Shown one piece after another: positions 44,348-55,879 of a DNA stretch of 64,000 nucleotides. The position numbers were made by a program, and so were the translations under genes. The first letter of the stretch is position 1. Each line of letters begins with the position of its first letter. A model generated the notes under the pieces. That model made no database searches. It saw only the letters and a program-made list of their open reading frames with translations, and was not told the origin of the DNA. This DNA is from Orobanche coerulescens (Eukaryota > Streptophyta > Magnoliopsida > Lamiales > Orobanchaceae): NCBI GenBank assembly GCA_033398695.1, contig CM065814.1, positions 106,828,501 through 106,892,500 of the forward strand, given 5' to 3'.

Positions 44348-44989
44348 GACAGAATATGGTGTAATCACGGAATATGAGATCGAGGAGTATATTTCATTTG
44401 GAGAGGGGCGTCGGATTATTGGGTTCAAAGTTTGTGCAAATGATAGTTGGGATGATATTAGGTATAATTTTCGACTTTTTGAATTATATGCCGACACATT
44501 TTTACTGGAATGAGATTCAAGAGAATTTGGCACATACCGGACAAGTACATATTACAAAGGTGGAGCAAGAATATAAGAAGAAAGCATTCTCAGATTAGCA
44601 TATGCTACGATAATTGGGCAGATACTCCTGAAGGTCGTCGTGTTGATGTGATGTCCAACGTGTTCCATGAGGTTATCGACTTTGCAAAAGAGTCCGACGA
44701 GGGATGTAGTGCTGTTGTAGCGGTTTTGTGTTCGGTGAAAGCGAGGTTAGAATAAAATTCCGAAAGCAAAGAAAAAAATACAAGTGTGGTGGTCACCAAG
44801 GAGAACGCAACCATTGGTAATCCTCCAGAGATTCATAACAAGGGTCGGCCGCGTGTAAGGAGATTGAAATCAATGTGTGAAAAAATAACAACTAGTGCCA
44901 AAAAAAGAGGGAAGGAAAAGGATTCCCCGAGAAAGAGCACATTGCAAACGAATGAATTAACACCCCTCGACTTGAATCTGAAGATCTGA
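44348..44989 (+). pseudogene. FAR1/FHY3-like transposase gene, 3' part
   Basis: The frame continues ITEYEIEEYISFGEGRRIIG to the SWIM zinc-finger region, where the expected C-x-C reads YNF (RYNFRLFE), so the zinc ligands are lost. After a stop the downstream block PDKYILQRWSKNIRRKHSQI, CYDNWADTPEGRR, typical of FRS C-termini, is found in another frame (44540-44755). A basic tail (44786-44989: NKGRPRVRRLKSMCEK, KKRGKEKDSPRK) ends TPLDLNLKI. Multiple frame breaks. Confidence 0.8.
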
Positions 44990-46309
44990 AATAACAAAGC
45001 GCTTTGCGTGGCCTGTTTTGGAGTTGTGCTGAAATAACTCGAATTTTTATGTTACTAAGTACTTTGTGTTTTGTGTGGCTTTGTTCACTTTGTTTTTGAT
45101 GTGTTTGGAACTCGGGTTAAGTAACTATGTTGATTAAATCTGAGATTAAGTTGGGGTGAAGATTTTGTTGGTTGTACTATTATGGAAATCTTTAATGGTT
45201 TGTATTATGGAATATTTTAAGATTCTGTTATGGTTCATTTGCTTCTGTGTAGAGTGTGTAGTTTATATGATTATTTGAGACCGTAACTCAAAACAATAAA
45301 ATGATTATTTGAGACTATAACTCAACAAAAGAAAATAAAGAAAAACAGCTTTCACTTGCTATCACTCTTGAGTTTTATAGTTTATATGACTAACAAAATC
45401 ATTACAACCCCCAAAAAAAAAGGTGTTCTAGGTATTGAACAATGCATATTCATCAGCATTTGCTCAAAAAAGAAATACAAAGAACAATCATTACACATAC
45501 ATTCAGAATCAGGAAGAGTAAAATTAATTGTAGCCTCATATTGATATTCCTAATACTATCCTTCAACATTTGAATCTCTTTCTTCGACGCTCTATTTTCA
45601 TAATGCATCATTGTTGATTTGTCCTCATCATTTCGGGTAGTGCACGTCTTCAATGGTATGAAAAACGGGATGAAAATCGTCCTGCAAAAAATAGGAACCA
45701 CATGATATAATTGCCAAAACACTATTTTCGTCAAATAAAGTCATGTAAAAACGGAAAAAATGGGGAAAATAGCCAAAACATAAAACTCAGATTAAAAACA
45801 GGAAAACAAATTCCCCCAGGAGAAAAAAATCAGAACACCATTGCAAAAAATAGGAAAATTGAGTTTTCAAAAAACAGGACAAAAAAATCAGAATATAATC
45901 GCCCAAACAGAAATTTCCCCAAGAGAAAAAACAGGACAAAAAAATCAGAATATAATTACAAAAAAACAGGAAAAAAATAAAAGCAAAATCGCACAGGAGA
46001 AAAAAAGGAAAAGAAAACTCAGAATATAATTTCCAAGGTACATATCAGAAATCGAAGGAAGGTATAATTTCTCAGGTATAATTTCTAAGTTTTACTCATA
46101 TGAAAAAACTTCAGAGAAATCGAAGGTACATACCAGAAAATCTGACTTCAAATGGATCTGAATTGAAATGGAGCTTTATAATTCTTACCGATCTTGATTA
46201 TGTTGAGCGATTCATTTGGGGCTGATGAATTGAGTTTTCCCTACACACTTGGAGAAAAGAGAGAGAATCTTTCCAAATTCTGCAGCGTAAGAGAGAGACT
46301 TCTCTCTGT
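44990..46309. other. Right arm of the MULE
   Basis: Mostly AT-rich non-coding DNA with short A-rich repeats (aaaacaggacaaaaaaatcag at 45872 and 45929). A minus-strand frame at 45453-45734 is listed separately. Confidence 0.6.
45453..45734 (-). CDS. Small membrane-protein-like frame in the MULE (uncertain)
   Basis: 93 residues on the minus strand. The C-terminal half has a predicted coiled-coil-like stretch (ASKKEIQMLKDSIRNINMRL) followed by a hydrophobic helix (LILLFLILNVCVMIVLCISF). A short coiled coil ending in a membrane segment recalls the tails of plant GRF-zinc-finger proteins, but no GRF zinc finger is seen upstream. It may be a fragment or a chance frame. Confidence 0.3.
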   Translation of the reverse strand: MTKIVFWQLYHVVPIFCRTIFIPFFIPLKTCTTRNDEDKSTMMHYENRASKKEIQMLKDSIRNINMRLQLILLFLILNVCVMIVLCISFLSKC

Positions 46310-46418
46310 CCTATTTAATTGTTGGTTCCCGTTGGTTTAACGGGCCACCTAACTTGTCTATTAATGTGTAAAAGAGTGTGTATATTCACGTGTACGTGTA
46401 GCACCGCCCTTTTCATGA

Positions 46419-46965
46419 ACACTTGATTATTTGTTCTACTTTTCTGTCTTTTCTCAATTGGTCGAATTCATGTTTAAGAATGAAGAAAGATGAGGTTTTT
46501 AAGGTGAATGTTGGTACGGATTACTATGGAGAGAAATCAAGCATATAGACAAGAACAGAAAATTGAATATTTGGACCAATTATCATTTATTGGCTTGATT
46601 TTGAGGTTCTGTCTGTATTGCGTTTGTGTCAATTACTGGGTGATGTAGTTGTAAATGGGGTTAAAATTGTGGTGTTTTAAACCGTTTTGGGATGTTTATC
46701 TAAGTAACTAATATTATTATCATGACAGATAATTGTACTATTGACGCGGATAATGATAGTGGTGATAATACTGGTTGTGGATGATAGTTTAAGCAGGTAA
46801 TATTATTATTGTGGTAACTGATAGAGTTACCGGGCCAAGTAGTGTCTGGAAATTGTAGTACTAGTGTTACTAGGAAAGTAACTATAGTGGTAGTTGTGTT
46901 GGTTGAATGGTGGTGTGGTGATGATATAGTGGTGGTCGTGTTGATGTTGGTGTGAGTGGTGGTGG
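46419..46965. other. Intergenic; first traces of the downstream repeat
   Basis: No gene. ggtacggattactatggaga near 46511 resembles one unit of the array that begins properly near 46966. A GTG/GGT-rich stretch lies at 46880-46975. Confidence 0.5.
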
Positions 46966-47693
46966 TGGTGGGACTAGTACAAAAGTGACATATGTGGGAA
47001 ATAAGAGTGGGAACAAAAAGTCAAATATCAATGCCGATTACTTTGCGTGATAATTATAGAGATAGAAATCGGGTACAAAGAGTGGGAGAAAGAAGTCGAA
47101 TATTTGTGGGAGTAAAAAGTTGAATATTTGTGAGATGGTAATTCTAGAGGGAGTGGGAGTAAAAAGTTGAATACTAATATCGATTACTTTGAGTGATAAT
47201 TATAGAGAGAGAAAGTGGGTAGAGAGATTGAGAAGTAAAAGTTTGAATATTTGTGTTGATTACTTGGGGTGGTAGTTCTAAGGAGAGAATGTGGCTAGGG
47301 GGACTAAGAAGTTGAATATTAATGTCGATTACTTGGGGTGGTAAATTTTGAAAAAGAAAATGGATAAGATATGGAGAGTAAAAAGTTGAACGTTGATGTC
47401 GGTTACTTATGGGTGGTTATTCTAGATAGATAAAGTGGTGGGAGAGAGAGAGAAGAGTATAAAAAATTAAATATTACTTGGGTGATAATTCTTATGCTTC
47501 ACTGTGGGCTTTCGAATGAGTGTACAAAATTGAATTTGGTGACAATTAATTGGGTTGATGATTATGGAGAGAAAATATGTAGGGAGATGGGGAAGTAAAA
47601 CGTTGAACATTTGTGTCGATTACTTGGGGTGGTAATTCATGAGAGAGAACGTGAGTTTAGAGATGGGGAGTATTGAATTTTCGTACTGGTTAC

Positions 47694-48418
47694 CAGACCT
47701 GGCAAAATAGGCCCAGGCCCGCGGGCCGGGCCAGCCCGCCCGTTTTTGGGCGGGCATTGGGCTTCATATTTTTGGCCCAAAAAAAACCGGGCCTTTTTGG
47801 CCCGGCCCAGATTTGGCCCGCCCGTTGAGGCCCGGCCCGCGGGCGGCCCGCCCGGCCCAGTTTTTTTTTTATATATATATTTATGTTATATGTAATTATA
47901 ATATTTAAAATTTTTCCTTATTTGTTAGATTAGATTACATCTATATGTTAATTATTGATGTAGTTTTATTTTTTATGGGACTTTGTGATTACTTTGTAGT
48001 ATCTCATATCAATAATAATATTATTTTATGATTTTTATAAGAAAGTAGTAGTGATAAATGAAATGATGATCAAATAAAAATATTTATATATTTGTCTTTT
48101 GATTGTGGTAGTGTAGTAAATAATATAATTATCAAATAAAAATAATTCTGCATTTATTTAATTGATTGTGATAGTATAGTGAATAATATAATAATTACGG
48201 ATCGAAAAATATTTCTATAATTATTCAGAAATAATATTTAAAAAAAAAAAAAAAAGTCGAGGCCCGCGGGCCGGGACGGGCCACGGGCCTAATATTTTTG
48301 GCCCAAAAAAAATCGGGCCTTTTTGGCCCGGCCCAGATTTGGTCCGCCCGTTTTTTGCCCGGCCCGTTTGGGCCGAGCCCGCCCCGTTTGGGCCGAGCCC
48401 GCCCGTTTGCCAGGTCTA
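47694..48418. mobile_element. hAT-type non-autonomous element with GGCCCG-rich ends
   Basis: 725 bp; ends CAGACCTGGCAAA and TTTGCCAGGTCTA; perfect 8-bp duplication ctggttac (47686-47693; 48419-48426). About 180 bp at each end is rich in ggcccg/cgggcc, while the middle is very AT-rich. No coding capacity. Confidence 0.93.
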
Positions 48419-48804
48419 CTGGTTACTTGGGGTGATAATTCTATAGTGAGAAAGTGGGCAGAGATATGGGGCGTAAAAATTGGATGTTCGTACTGATAAC
48501 TTGGGTGGTAATCATGGAGAGACAAAGTCAGTAGAGAGATGAGAAAGTAAAAAATTGAGTGTTGATATCGATTAATTGAGGTGGTAGTTTTAGAGAGAGA
48601 AAGTGAGTAGAGAGATACGGGAGCAAAAAGTTGAGTGTTGGTAATGATTACCTAGAGTGGTAATAGAGAGAAAGTGGGTAGAGAGATGGAAAAGTAATAA
48701 GTTGAATGTCGGTATTGATTACTTTGCATGGTAATTATGGAGAGAGATAAAGTGGCTAGAGAGACGCGGGAGTAAAAAAATTGATTGTTGGTATTGATTA
48801 CTTA

Positions 48805-49416
48805 GATCATCTCCAACAATTTACACAAAAATACTGCAACTTCAAACACAAAAATACAGAAAATCAACAATACATCTCCAACAGATTACACAAAAATACA
48901 GAAATTAGTAATGCATCTCCAACAGTTTGCACAAAAATACAGTAAAAATAAATATTCTATTATATTCTTTTTCTAATCTTAATATTATATACAAATTTAA
49001 ATGCATTTTATCTCTATTAACTAATAATAAAATTTAAGTATATTCATATTTGCTGAATTAATGCGAAAAATTATAATATAAATTATATATTAGGTGAATA
49101 TTATCACAAATATTCAATCAACACATTTTAAAGCATCAAAATAGCTAGCCTTTTAATTTCTAAATTGAGCAACAAATAATTGGTGCAAATTTATGTGCAT
49201 AAATACAATTTAATAAATATCCTTTCAAAGCTATAGCTAAAAGTAATATATATATATATATATAATAGAATAGTGTTGGTGGAATGAATAGTATTGCACT
49301 ATAAATAGGGGAAAACTGCAGATATCCCAAAAATACATGACCTTTTACAATAGCCGTTGGAGAAAGATTAAACAAAAGTGCTCAACGCCATTTTACAGGT
49401 GCTATTGGAGATGGTC
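48805..49416. mobile_element. PIF/Harbinger (Tourist)-like MITE
   Basis: 612 bp with ends GATCATCTCCAACA and TATTGGAGATGGTC, and a TTA duplication (48802-48804; 49417-49419). Three direct repeats of catctccaaca...acacaaaaatacag occur near the left end. A 3-bp TTA duplication and the TIRs fit PIF/Harbinger. No coding capacity. Confidence 0.8.
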
Positions 49417-50095
49417 TTAGGATGGTAATTTCTGAGAGAGAAAGTGGGTTGAGATATATGAAGTGAAAATTTAAATTTTGGTACTGATTAACTGGGTGAT
49501 AATTCTAGAGTGAGAAATTGGATAGGAGGCGTAAAAAATAATTATTGGTACCTATTACTTGGGGTGATAACTCTATAGAGGGTGGTTAGAGAGATAGGAG
49601 AGTGAAAAACCGAATATTGGTACAGATTACATGGGAAATGGTAATTTATGAGAGAGAAAGTGGATTAAAAGATGGGGAATAAGAAATTAAATGTTGGTAC
49701 CGATTACTTGGGGTGATAATTCTAGAGTGAGAAAGTGGATAGAGATATGGGGAAATAAGAAATTGACTGTTGGTACCGATTACCTGAGGTAGTAATTCTG
49801 CAGAGAGTGAGTAGAGAGATGGGAGAGTAAAAAATTAAATGTTGGTACAAATTACTTGAGGTGATAATACTAAAGAGAGAAAGTTGATAGAGAGATAGGA
49901 GGCCTAAAAAGTTGAATGTTGGTACCATTTACTTGAGGTGGTAATTCATGAGAGAGAAAATGAGCAGAGAGATGTGGAGTAAAAAGTCGACTATTGGTAC
50001 CGATCACTTGGGGTGGTAATTTTGGAGAGAGCAAATGGATAGGTAGAGAAAGAGGTGTAAAAAATTAAATGTTACTTGGGATGATAATTGTTAAT

Positions 50096-51390
50096 GTTTG
50101 ATTTTATTAGGTTAAGTTTGAGTTATTGGTAATTAAAAAAAAAAAGTTACTCGAATAAGTTTTGATATAGAATGTAGTTATTGGTCATATTTATGGAAAA
50201 ATGTCTTGCCAAAGAATCTAAAACACACCAAACACTAAATTTTGAATATAATTGCCCCTTGGTGGATCCAGGACATCTCCAAGATGGTGGTCGCTTCTTT
50301 GAAGTTTCGGCCAGCAAAATACAGTCATTATATGATATATCCGATCGTATGTGGCTACATCTTATTTTCTTGCATCATAAATTCGAAAAAAAATCTCTCT
50401 TATCACACTATTAATTCATGGTATGGATATTCAACATTTTATGGTATAAGGATATCACTATTATAATAAATTCTACTCACATTTTTTTTAAATATTCATC
50501 ATTGTTGGACAAATTTTCATTACTTCATGCTCAGTCAATCATAAAATCTTCAAATCTGGGAAAAAACTTGTAAAATGCGGGCCATACATTCAACTTTTAT
50601 TTATTTACTTGAGGTTTTAGGTTCTATGGTTTATGTTTATCACTTTTGTGTTAAACATCCATCACTTTTTTGGTAGATTTTCATCACTTCTATGGTAAAC
50701 ATTCATCACTTCTCCGGTAAAAAGTAGTATATACCTTTCAGATAAATTCATTATTTTGTTGCCAAATGTTCATCGATACTGGGTGCAATACTAGGTACAA
50801 TAAATATTCATAAACGCTCACGCATATGAAATTCCCTTGAGAGTGCAATACCAGGTATTGGTTATACCTAATAATTTACCGGTGAATGGTGGGTGGAATT
50901 CCTAAGGGGGGATGGAGGCTAAGAGGGGTCTTACTGGTTAGGTTGTGGGTTCTGGGCGAATGACTCCAGACTTGAGGTAGTTCGGATCGTAGATCTGAGC
51001 CGCATCCCCCGGCAAGAACAAACAATCAAGTCAGAAAAGATACATATTCAAGTGAAAAAGACTTTTCCTCAGGGTAAATGAGTTTTTTTCCTCACCATTT
51101 TTCATTAATTTGTAGAAGACGTGACATTTTCATAAATTGATTCATGTTAGCAGACTCCAAAACATTTTGGGACTAAGGCTCTGATGTTGCTGTTGTCCTC
51201 GCTGTTTTTGGCTTTCTTTTCTGGAAAAAAAACACAAGCAACCATATTTTAGTGAAAAATAGCATTAAAGCAATGAAAAATGTGTTTTTTGAATCTCTTC
51301 TATATACAAAGAGTTATATTTTCCCCTCAATGTCTTTCCAGCCTTTTATTTACCCGAGGAAAATCTTACAATTTTAATGCAATTAAACAT
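50096..51390. other. Intergenic, with a short tandem repeat
   Basis: No convincing gene. At 50505-50770 a unit of about 28 bp (gtaaacattcatcacttct-like) repeats five or six times with variation. A GC-richer stretch near 50940-51030 was not recognised. Low-quality frames at 50181 and 50242 look like chance. Confidence 0.5.
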
Positions 51391-51549
51391 GAGCAATGCT
51401 ACATATACACACATTCATACACACTTAACATCTCATCCATTCATTTAATGTGGTCCCACAATAAACAAATAAGTCCCACATTAAACAAATGGATGAGATG
51501 TTAGTGTGTAGGAAAGTGTGTATAAATGTGTGTATGTGTAGCATTTCTC
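51391..51549. mobile_element. Mutator-type MITE
   Basis: 159 bp; ends GAGCAATGCTACATATACAC and GTATGTGTAGCATTTCTC; perfect 9-bp duplication attaaacat (51382-51390; 51550-51558). Almost the whole element is an imperfect palindrome. The terminal AATGCTACA.ATACAC motif matches the end of the MULE at 41713. Confidence 0.88.
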
Positions 51550-51663
51550 ATTAAACATTTAGATTTATGACAATAGGGTCAGTCGCAAACATGTGCGGAA
51601 ATATTAATCTTCATTATTAACATTTTCCGATTTTCCCTGAGAGATTACATTTGTACAGAACAC

Positions 51664-54600
51664 TCAACTGGCCATATTTAGATTGTCCAAAATGCCACGA
51701 TCCTGTACAATATCACAGTGTTCCGATAATTCATCAAGAAAATAGACAGGTTTTTGCTTCTCTGCAAATTGCACATTCTCCGGGTCTTCAAATCTCGCCT
51801 CCCTAACAATATTTGCAGCTTCATCAAGTTTGGACGGTTGATTTGGCCAAACATCCAAGTCTTTCTCTTCATTGGATCCAACATTTTCTGATTCACTACA
51901 GATGTTTCTTGTCATGTCACTGGTTTCATGGACATAGGAGTTATGGCAAGACTGTTTCGGGTCTTCTTCCTCGAATACCGGCTTTGGGTGTTGATCTTGC
52001 AGTATTTGAAAAGTACGCCCATTGCAATATTGCAAGTTTTCAGAGACGCCACGACAAATCACTGCCTCCATATTGTCTTCTTGAGCAGCCAAGTTATCGT
52101 TAGAAAGTTGTCCTTGTTCTGCATTCGGAACGCTTTCATAAGCCCCCTCTAAAAATGGAATACGAAAGTCAAATTACAAATTAGACGTCATTCTTAGTCA
52201 CAAAAAGGATGTTCAGATTCCAATACCACTAGGGGTCAATTACAAAACCTACTCCTTAGGTTTAGCTTAATTACAAAAAAATCAGTTATCTTTCAAAATT
52301 ACAAATAGCTACCAGCGAGAGGTACAATTTGTACAACAATGAGATATTTGTAATTTTGAAACTATTTAAGTCTAGTTTATGTCTTCTTAAGTTGGACTAA
52401 ACCTTAAGGGTGATTTTGTAATTAACCCCAAAATTTGTGGTGGGGTTGGGTTAGAGATTTACAATGCTAAGTTGTTTCTTGAGAGATCAAACAGACAAAG
52501 ACTGGGGATAGCAATGTTCACCCAAATATGCCAGAAAAGCTCACCGGTGGTACTGCTTTCATACAATGGCTTTATCAGCCATACGGCACCAGGGAACACC
52601 ATTAGGTTAAGTTTACAAAGGCTACGCGTCTCATCCTCTTCCAAAGGTTGGAAGCCAAAGCCAACAGTCCAGGTATCCACCAAAGTCGGAATCGCAGATA
52701 TAACAAGCTTCTCAACCTTCAAAGCTTTTAGCATCTAAATCCACAATCGACTGTAGTCAGCACCTGTCAGAAAAATTATACAAACTAGCAAGAATTTGTT
52801 TGAATCTGTTAAACATGTAGGGGATAATTACAAAAATTACCCCTGAGCTCTGGGGTATTTACCAAAAAAAAAACATGCAAGTTACAAAATTACAAAAACC
52901 ACCCTTGTAACTTTATCTCGTCTTACATTTGCCCCAACCATAATATACCTGAGACAACGTCATCAAGTATTTTAGAACTTAAAATTACATACACCTCAAC
53001 ATTTCAAAATGTTACAAATAGCCTGAACATGTGGCTGTTTATAATACTGAGGAAAAACTGAGGGATGTAAATGTAAGATGGGAAGCTATGATTATTTGTA
53101 ATGTATAAAAAGGTTAAGTTAATTCATCATCATCATCAACAGCACCTTAATCCCAACTATGTTGGGGTCGGTGGCATGAAGATTATAGTGTCGTTTAATT
53201 GTCTAAAATTAGTTAACACCATAACTCATGCAAATAACAAAGTGGCAAAGTTTTACGCCGGATGCCCTTCCTGTCGCAACCTTCATATGAAGGAGAAATA
53301 GAACGAAATTCCAAAACCGTCAACATCATAGGTTTTTCCATTTATATGGAAAATATCATGAGACGGCGATGAGTTTGAGATAATTGCTATTGTCATGTCA
53401 CAATACGTGATTGATATTGTAAAATCAACACATACATCATGGAACATGACTCAAAAAGGTTAAGTTAATTAATTGTGAAATATCTGATGATGTTAGCAAT
53501 TTCCATTAGCTCTACTGACGGCAGTGCAAAACGTAAGATGGATGTAACCTTAAGGATGGTTTTGGTAATTTTCAAAGTTAGCGGACTTCTTGTGATTTGG
53601 ACAAATCTCAAAGGGTCATTTTTGTAACTATTCCAACATGTAAACTTGCCAAGATTAGAATACAGATTCAAATACACCAACACACGCACAGGTCAATGCA
53701 CGCGTAGAGGTGAACACAATGATACCATTCGGCAGTTAGGTTGAAACATTAATAATGTGTATAAAGATGTTGTCAGGCAACTCCATGGATATTTTTGATC
53801 TCGTCTTTCTGCAATTTATTAAGAGCATAATGTGAAGTGAGAGTAAGTTACCTCTTCAATAGCTCTGATAAGGCGGCGGCACATTCCTTGGCGACGGTTT
53901 CTGCTGCAAGTGGCAACTAAAGGCAACTCTGCGACTGCCACCCCATGGATCCTATACTCAAAGGTCAAAGCTTGTATTAAATAGCAATTGTCCGGGTAAT
54001 TAAGGGAAAGTAATACATGTAGCACTGATATGACTAGTATGCAATCTTCTCCTCCGGCAAGCTATTTTAACTGCTAGAAGTTGAAAAGCGACCCTGAACA
54101 TATCAATTTTAGCAAGGGCCTAAAAATCAGAATTTCACAAGGACAATGTCGTCTTGGAACTCCAGCATTCTTTTCTGTACAGAGTCCTCATGGAGATCCG
54201 TGCTATTTAACAATTGACTATTGAATCAGGTGCCTGCTACTTTTTGTTAAAGTTGACATCACAGTATGAAAAAAAAAAGTGTATTAATAAAGGAATTCAA
54301 CACTAAGAAGGCCACACAAATGCCGAAAGTAACAGCATGTGAGGATAAGAATATCAAACCTTAGCAGCTGACTGGCGATATATAAAGTCAACACTGCCTT
54401 GATGTCAGGGAAGGGCTAAAACAGTAGTTGAAAGACAAATGTACAAAGGAATTCAACAGTAACATGAAACAAACAAGAATATAGATCTTTCTGGCCAAAT
54501 TAATAACCAACAGTTTTAACACTGCCAATAGTATGAAATCCTGCATAATAAATGCAGCAGCTATAGCAACTATATGATGTCAGAAAAGAGAATGCAACAT

Positions 54601-55879
54601 GTTTCCTATTTATCTTTCAGAACGTAACAATGCAACAAATAATCCAGATAAACGTTTCACCTGATGGATGCTACAGATAGGACAACATCATCTTTCTCCA
54701 ACACCACTGCGTAAAAGCCATTATAGTTCAGACGTGCAAATTGCGATCTGAAAGAAGCAACGGGTTATATTTTTCAGTTTAAAGTTCATCACTTGCAGGT
54801 TCTCAACATGTATATGTTGAAGAAAGTGAGTCCAAAAATTATTTTTGAAGTCAGAGATTGGTATAAAATATTTCAAACATACAGGTTCCCACGTCCTACA
54901 TAATTATGAGGGCGTTTTTTACTGTATAATAAATATATTACCAGCTATGTCAAGGACATAACCATAGATCAATAAAAGAGTTAACGTAATAGAAGTCGTA
55001 GATTATCTTCAACTCTTCAGTTAACATATAACAGACTAAGGTTATAGAATACTGTTTATAAGGCTACCATAAGGCAGAATTTTCTAAGTGCCTATACAGC
55101 AGCATATCAACCGTAAAACCACCGATTCATACTTCAGTCACTCACAATCAGTTCCTAAAGCATGCTACCGGAGCATACATTCTTAGCTGCTTGGTGCAGA
55201 AGACATTAAGATAGGTAATTGAGGTTATAAATATGCAAATTGAATGTCAGGGTACAAGATTAATGATCAAAAGCAAACGAATGACAAAGTTTTTCCTAGT
55301 TTAATAAGAACTAAACAGCAAAACCTAACATAATAAATTTTGGTGGAAAAGCAAAACGGCAAAGGCCAAGCAACCATTTTCAAGCTGATTAACGCAGCTA
55401 AGCGTTAACACCAAAGAAGAACCAGCGCAAACAATTAGTCTGGACATCGTTCTAGAAATTAGACGTGCCAATGAACTATCACTGGTTGTTACTGGTTCTT
55501 TTCATGTTGATTCATATCGAAGAAATATGAATGGCCTAGTGGGAGAAGGCAAAAAAGAAAAAAAGAAAAAGAAAAACTAACTTACGAAGTATGTATTTCC
55601 GAAAAACAAGTGCATGCGCACCATCCGTACTTACCCCCAATTGTACATCACTTGAGGTATCATGTCTATCCCAGTTTTCATGTCCACCATCGGAAGAAAG
55701 CATTCCTCCATAACTGTGATGGCAACAGCCAACTTTGAGTTGCATTCTGCCTTCAGCGCAACAACACGCTGTGCAGAATGAACCTTCTGATAACCGGGAA
55801 TGCACCGCAAAAGGGCCCAAGTGAAGCCATCAGATATAAGATTTTTCAACCCAATGCGAGACTGAAGACCAGTGTAAAC
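51664..55879 (-). CDS. IDM1-like PHD/GNAT protein, 3' exons only (5' part missing)
   Basis: Five exons on the minus strand: 55879-55635, 54747-54661, 53951-53852, 52734-52545, 52148-51664 (TGA at 51664). All introns are GT-AG and all phases fit, giving 368 open codons with no defect. Exon 1 begins VYTGLQSRIGLKN, then FALLKAECNSKLAVA-like, EECFLPMVDMKTGIDMIPQV. The GNAT acetyltransferase core follows: YNWGSQFARLNYNGFYAVVL, EKDDVVLSVASIRIHGVAVA, LPLVATCSRNRRQGMCRRLI (acetyl-CoA-binding R/Q-x-x-G-x-G/A-type loop), then VEKLVISAIPTLVDTWTVGF and GFQPLEEDE...NLMVFPGAVWL. The last exon is an acidic, low-complexity tail. IDM1 acetylates histone H3 in active DNA demethylation; plants have several relatives, so which one this is cannot be told. 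The PHD finger and N-terminal exons are not in the window; retroelement sequence begins at 55985, 105 bases upstream of exon 1. Likely a 5'-truncated copy or a gene with a TE-filled intron. Confidence 0.85.
52232..52429. mobile_element. MITE in intron of the IDM1-like gene
   Basis: 198 bp with inverted ends GGGGTCAATTACAAAACC and complement GGGGTTAATTACAAAATCACC. No clear target duplication was found, so the superfamily is open. Related termini occur in the next intron (52820). Confidence 0.65.
52820..53634. mobile_element. MITE in intron of the IDM1-like gene, carrying a nested SINE/LINE piece
   Basis: Inverted ends GGGGATAATTACAAAAATTAC and complement GGAATAGTTACAAAAATGAC; 8-bp duplication aacatgta (52812-52819; 53635-53642). 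Length is 815 bp, about 469 without the insertion at 53125. The TIRs resemble those at 52232. An 8-bp duplication is compatible with hAT. Confidence 0.75.
53125..53452 (-). mobile_element. SINE or 5'-truncated RTE-type LINE (non-LTR retrotransposon)
   Basis: 328 bp flanked by a perfect 18-bp duplication aaaaaggttaagttaatt (53107-53124; 53453-53470), the size made by target-primed reverse transcription. On the minus strand it ends accccaacatagttgggatt and then gatgatgatgatg, a 3' end and triplet tail seen in plant RTE-like LINEs and related SINEs. No coding region. Confidence 0.78.

Larger units (their letters stand above)
41713..46409 (+). mobile_element. Mutator-like element (MULE) with FAR1-type transposase gene
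   Basis: A perfect 9-bp duplication ttttcatga (41704-41712; 46410-46418) flanks inverted ends about 90-100 bp long: 41713-41812 (caataatgctacacatacac) against the complement of 46310-46409 (gggcggtgctacacgtacac), both reaching a shared ttaaac-aacgg-aaccaac block. The 9-bp duplication and long TIRs are Mutator hallmarks. The cargo is a FAR1/FHY3-related (MULE transposase) gene, now broken by frameshifts and by a hAT insertion at 43705. Confidence 0.9.
46966..50095 (+). repeat. Degenerate tandem array, period about 75 bp
   Basis: Some 23 diverged units can be followed by the marker gattacttggggtggtaatt, which recurs every 69-77 bases (for example 49551, 49625, 49700, 49777, 49850, 49927, 50003, 50077). 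Each unit continues with agagagagaaagtgggtaga, gagatgg, and gtaaaaagttgaatgttggt. Units are all in the same direction. A hAT element (47694-48418) and a Harbinger-type element (48805-49416) interrupt it. Units contain stops in all frames, so it is not a coding repeat. Confidence 0.85.

Noticed and set aside
43697..44355. Intron of the FRS gene
   Set aside because: The segment has TIRs and an exact 8-bp duplication and no GT-AG borders, so it is a transposon.
46966..50095. Regular repeats that could suggest a CRISPR-like array
   Set aside because: Units are contiguous, diverged along their whole length and without unique spacers, in a plant genome.
50181..50414. Frame of 77 codons
   Set aside because: No motif, and an overlapping frame of equal length; probably chance.
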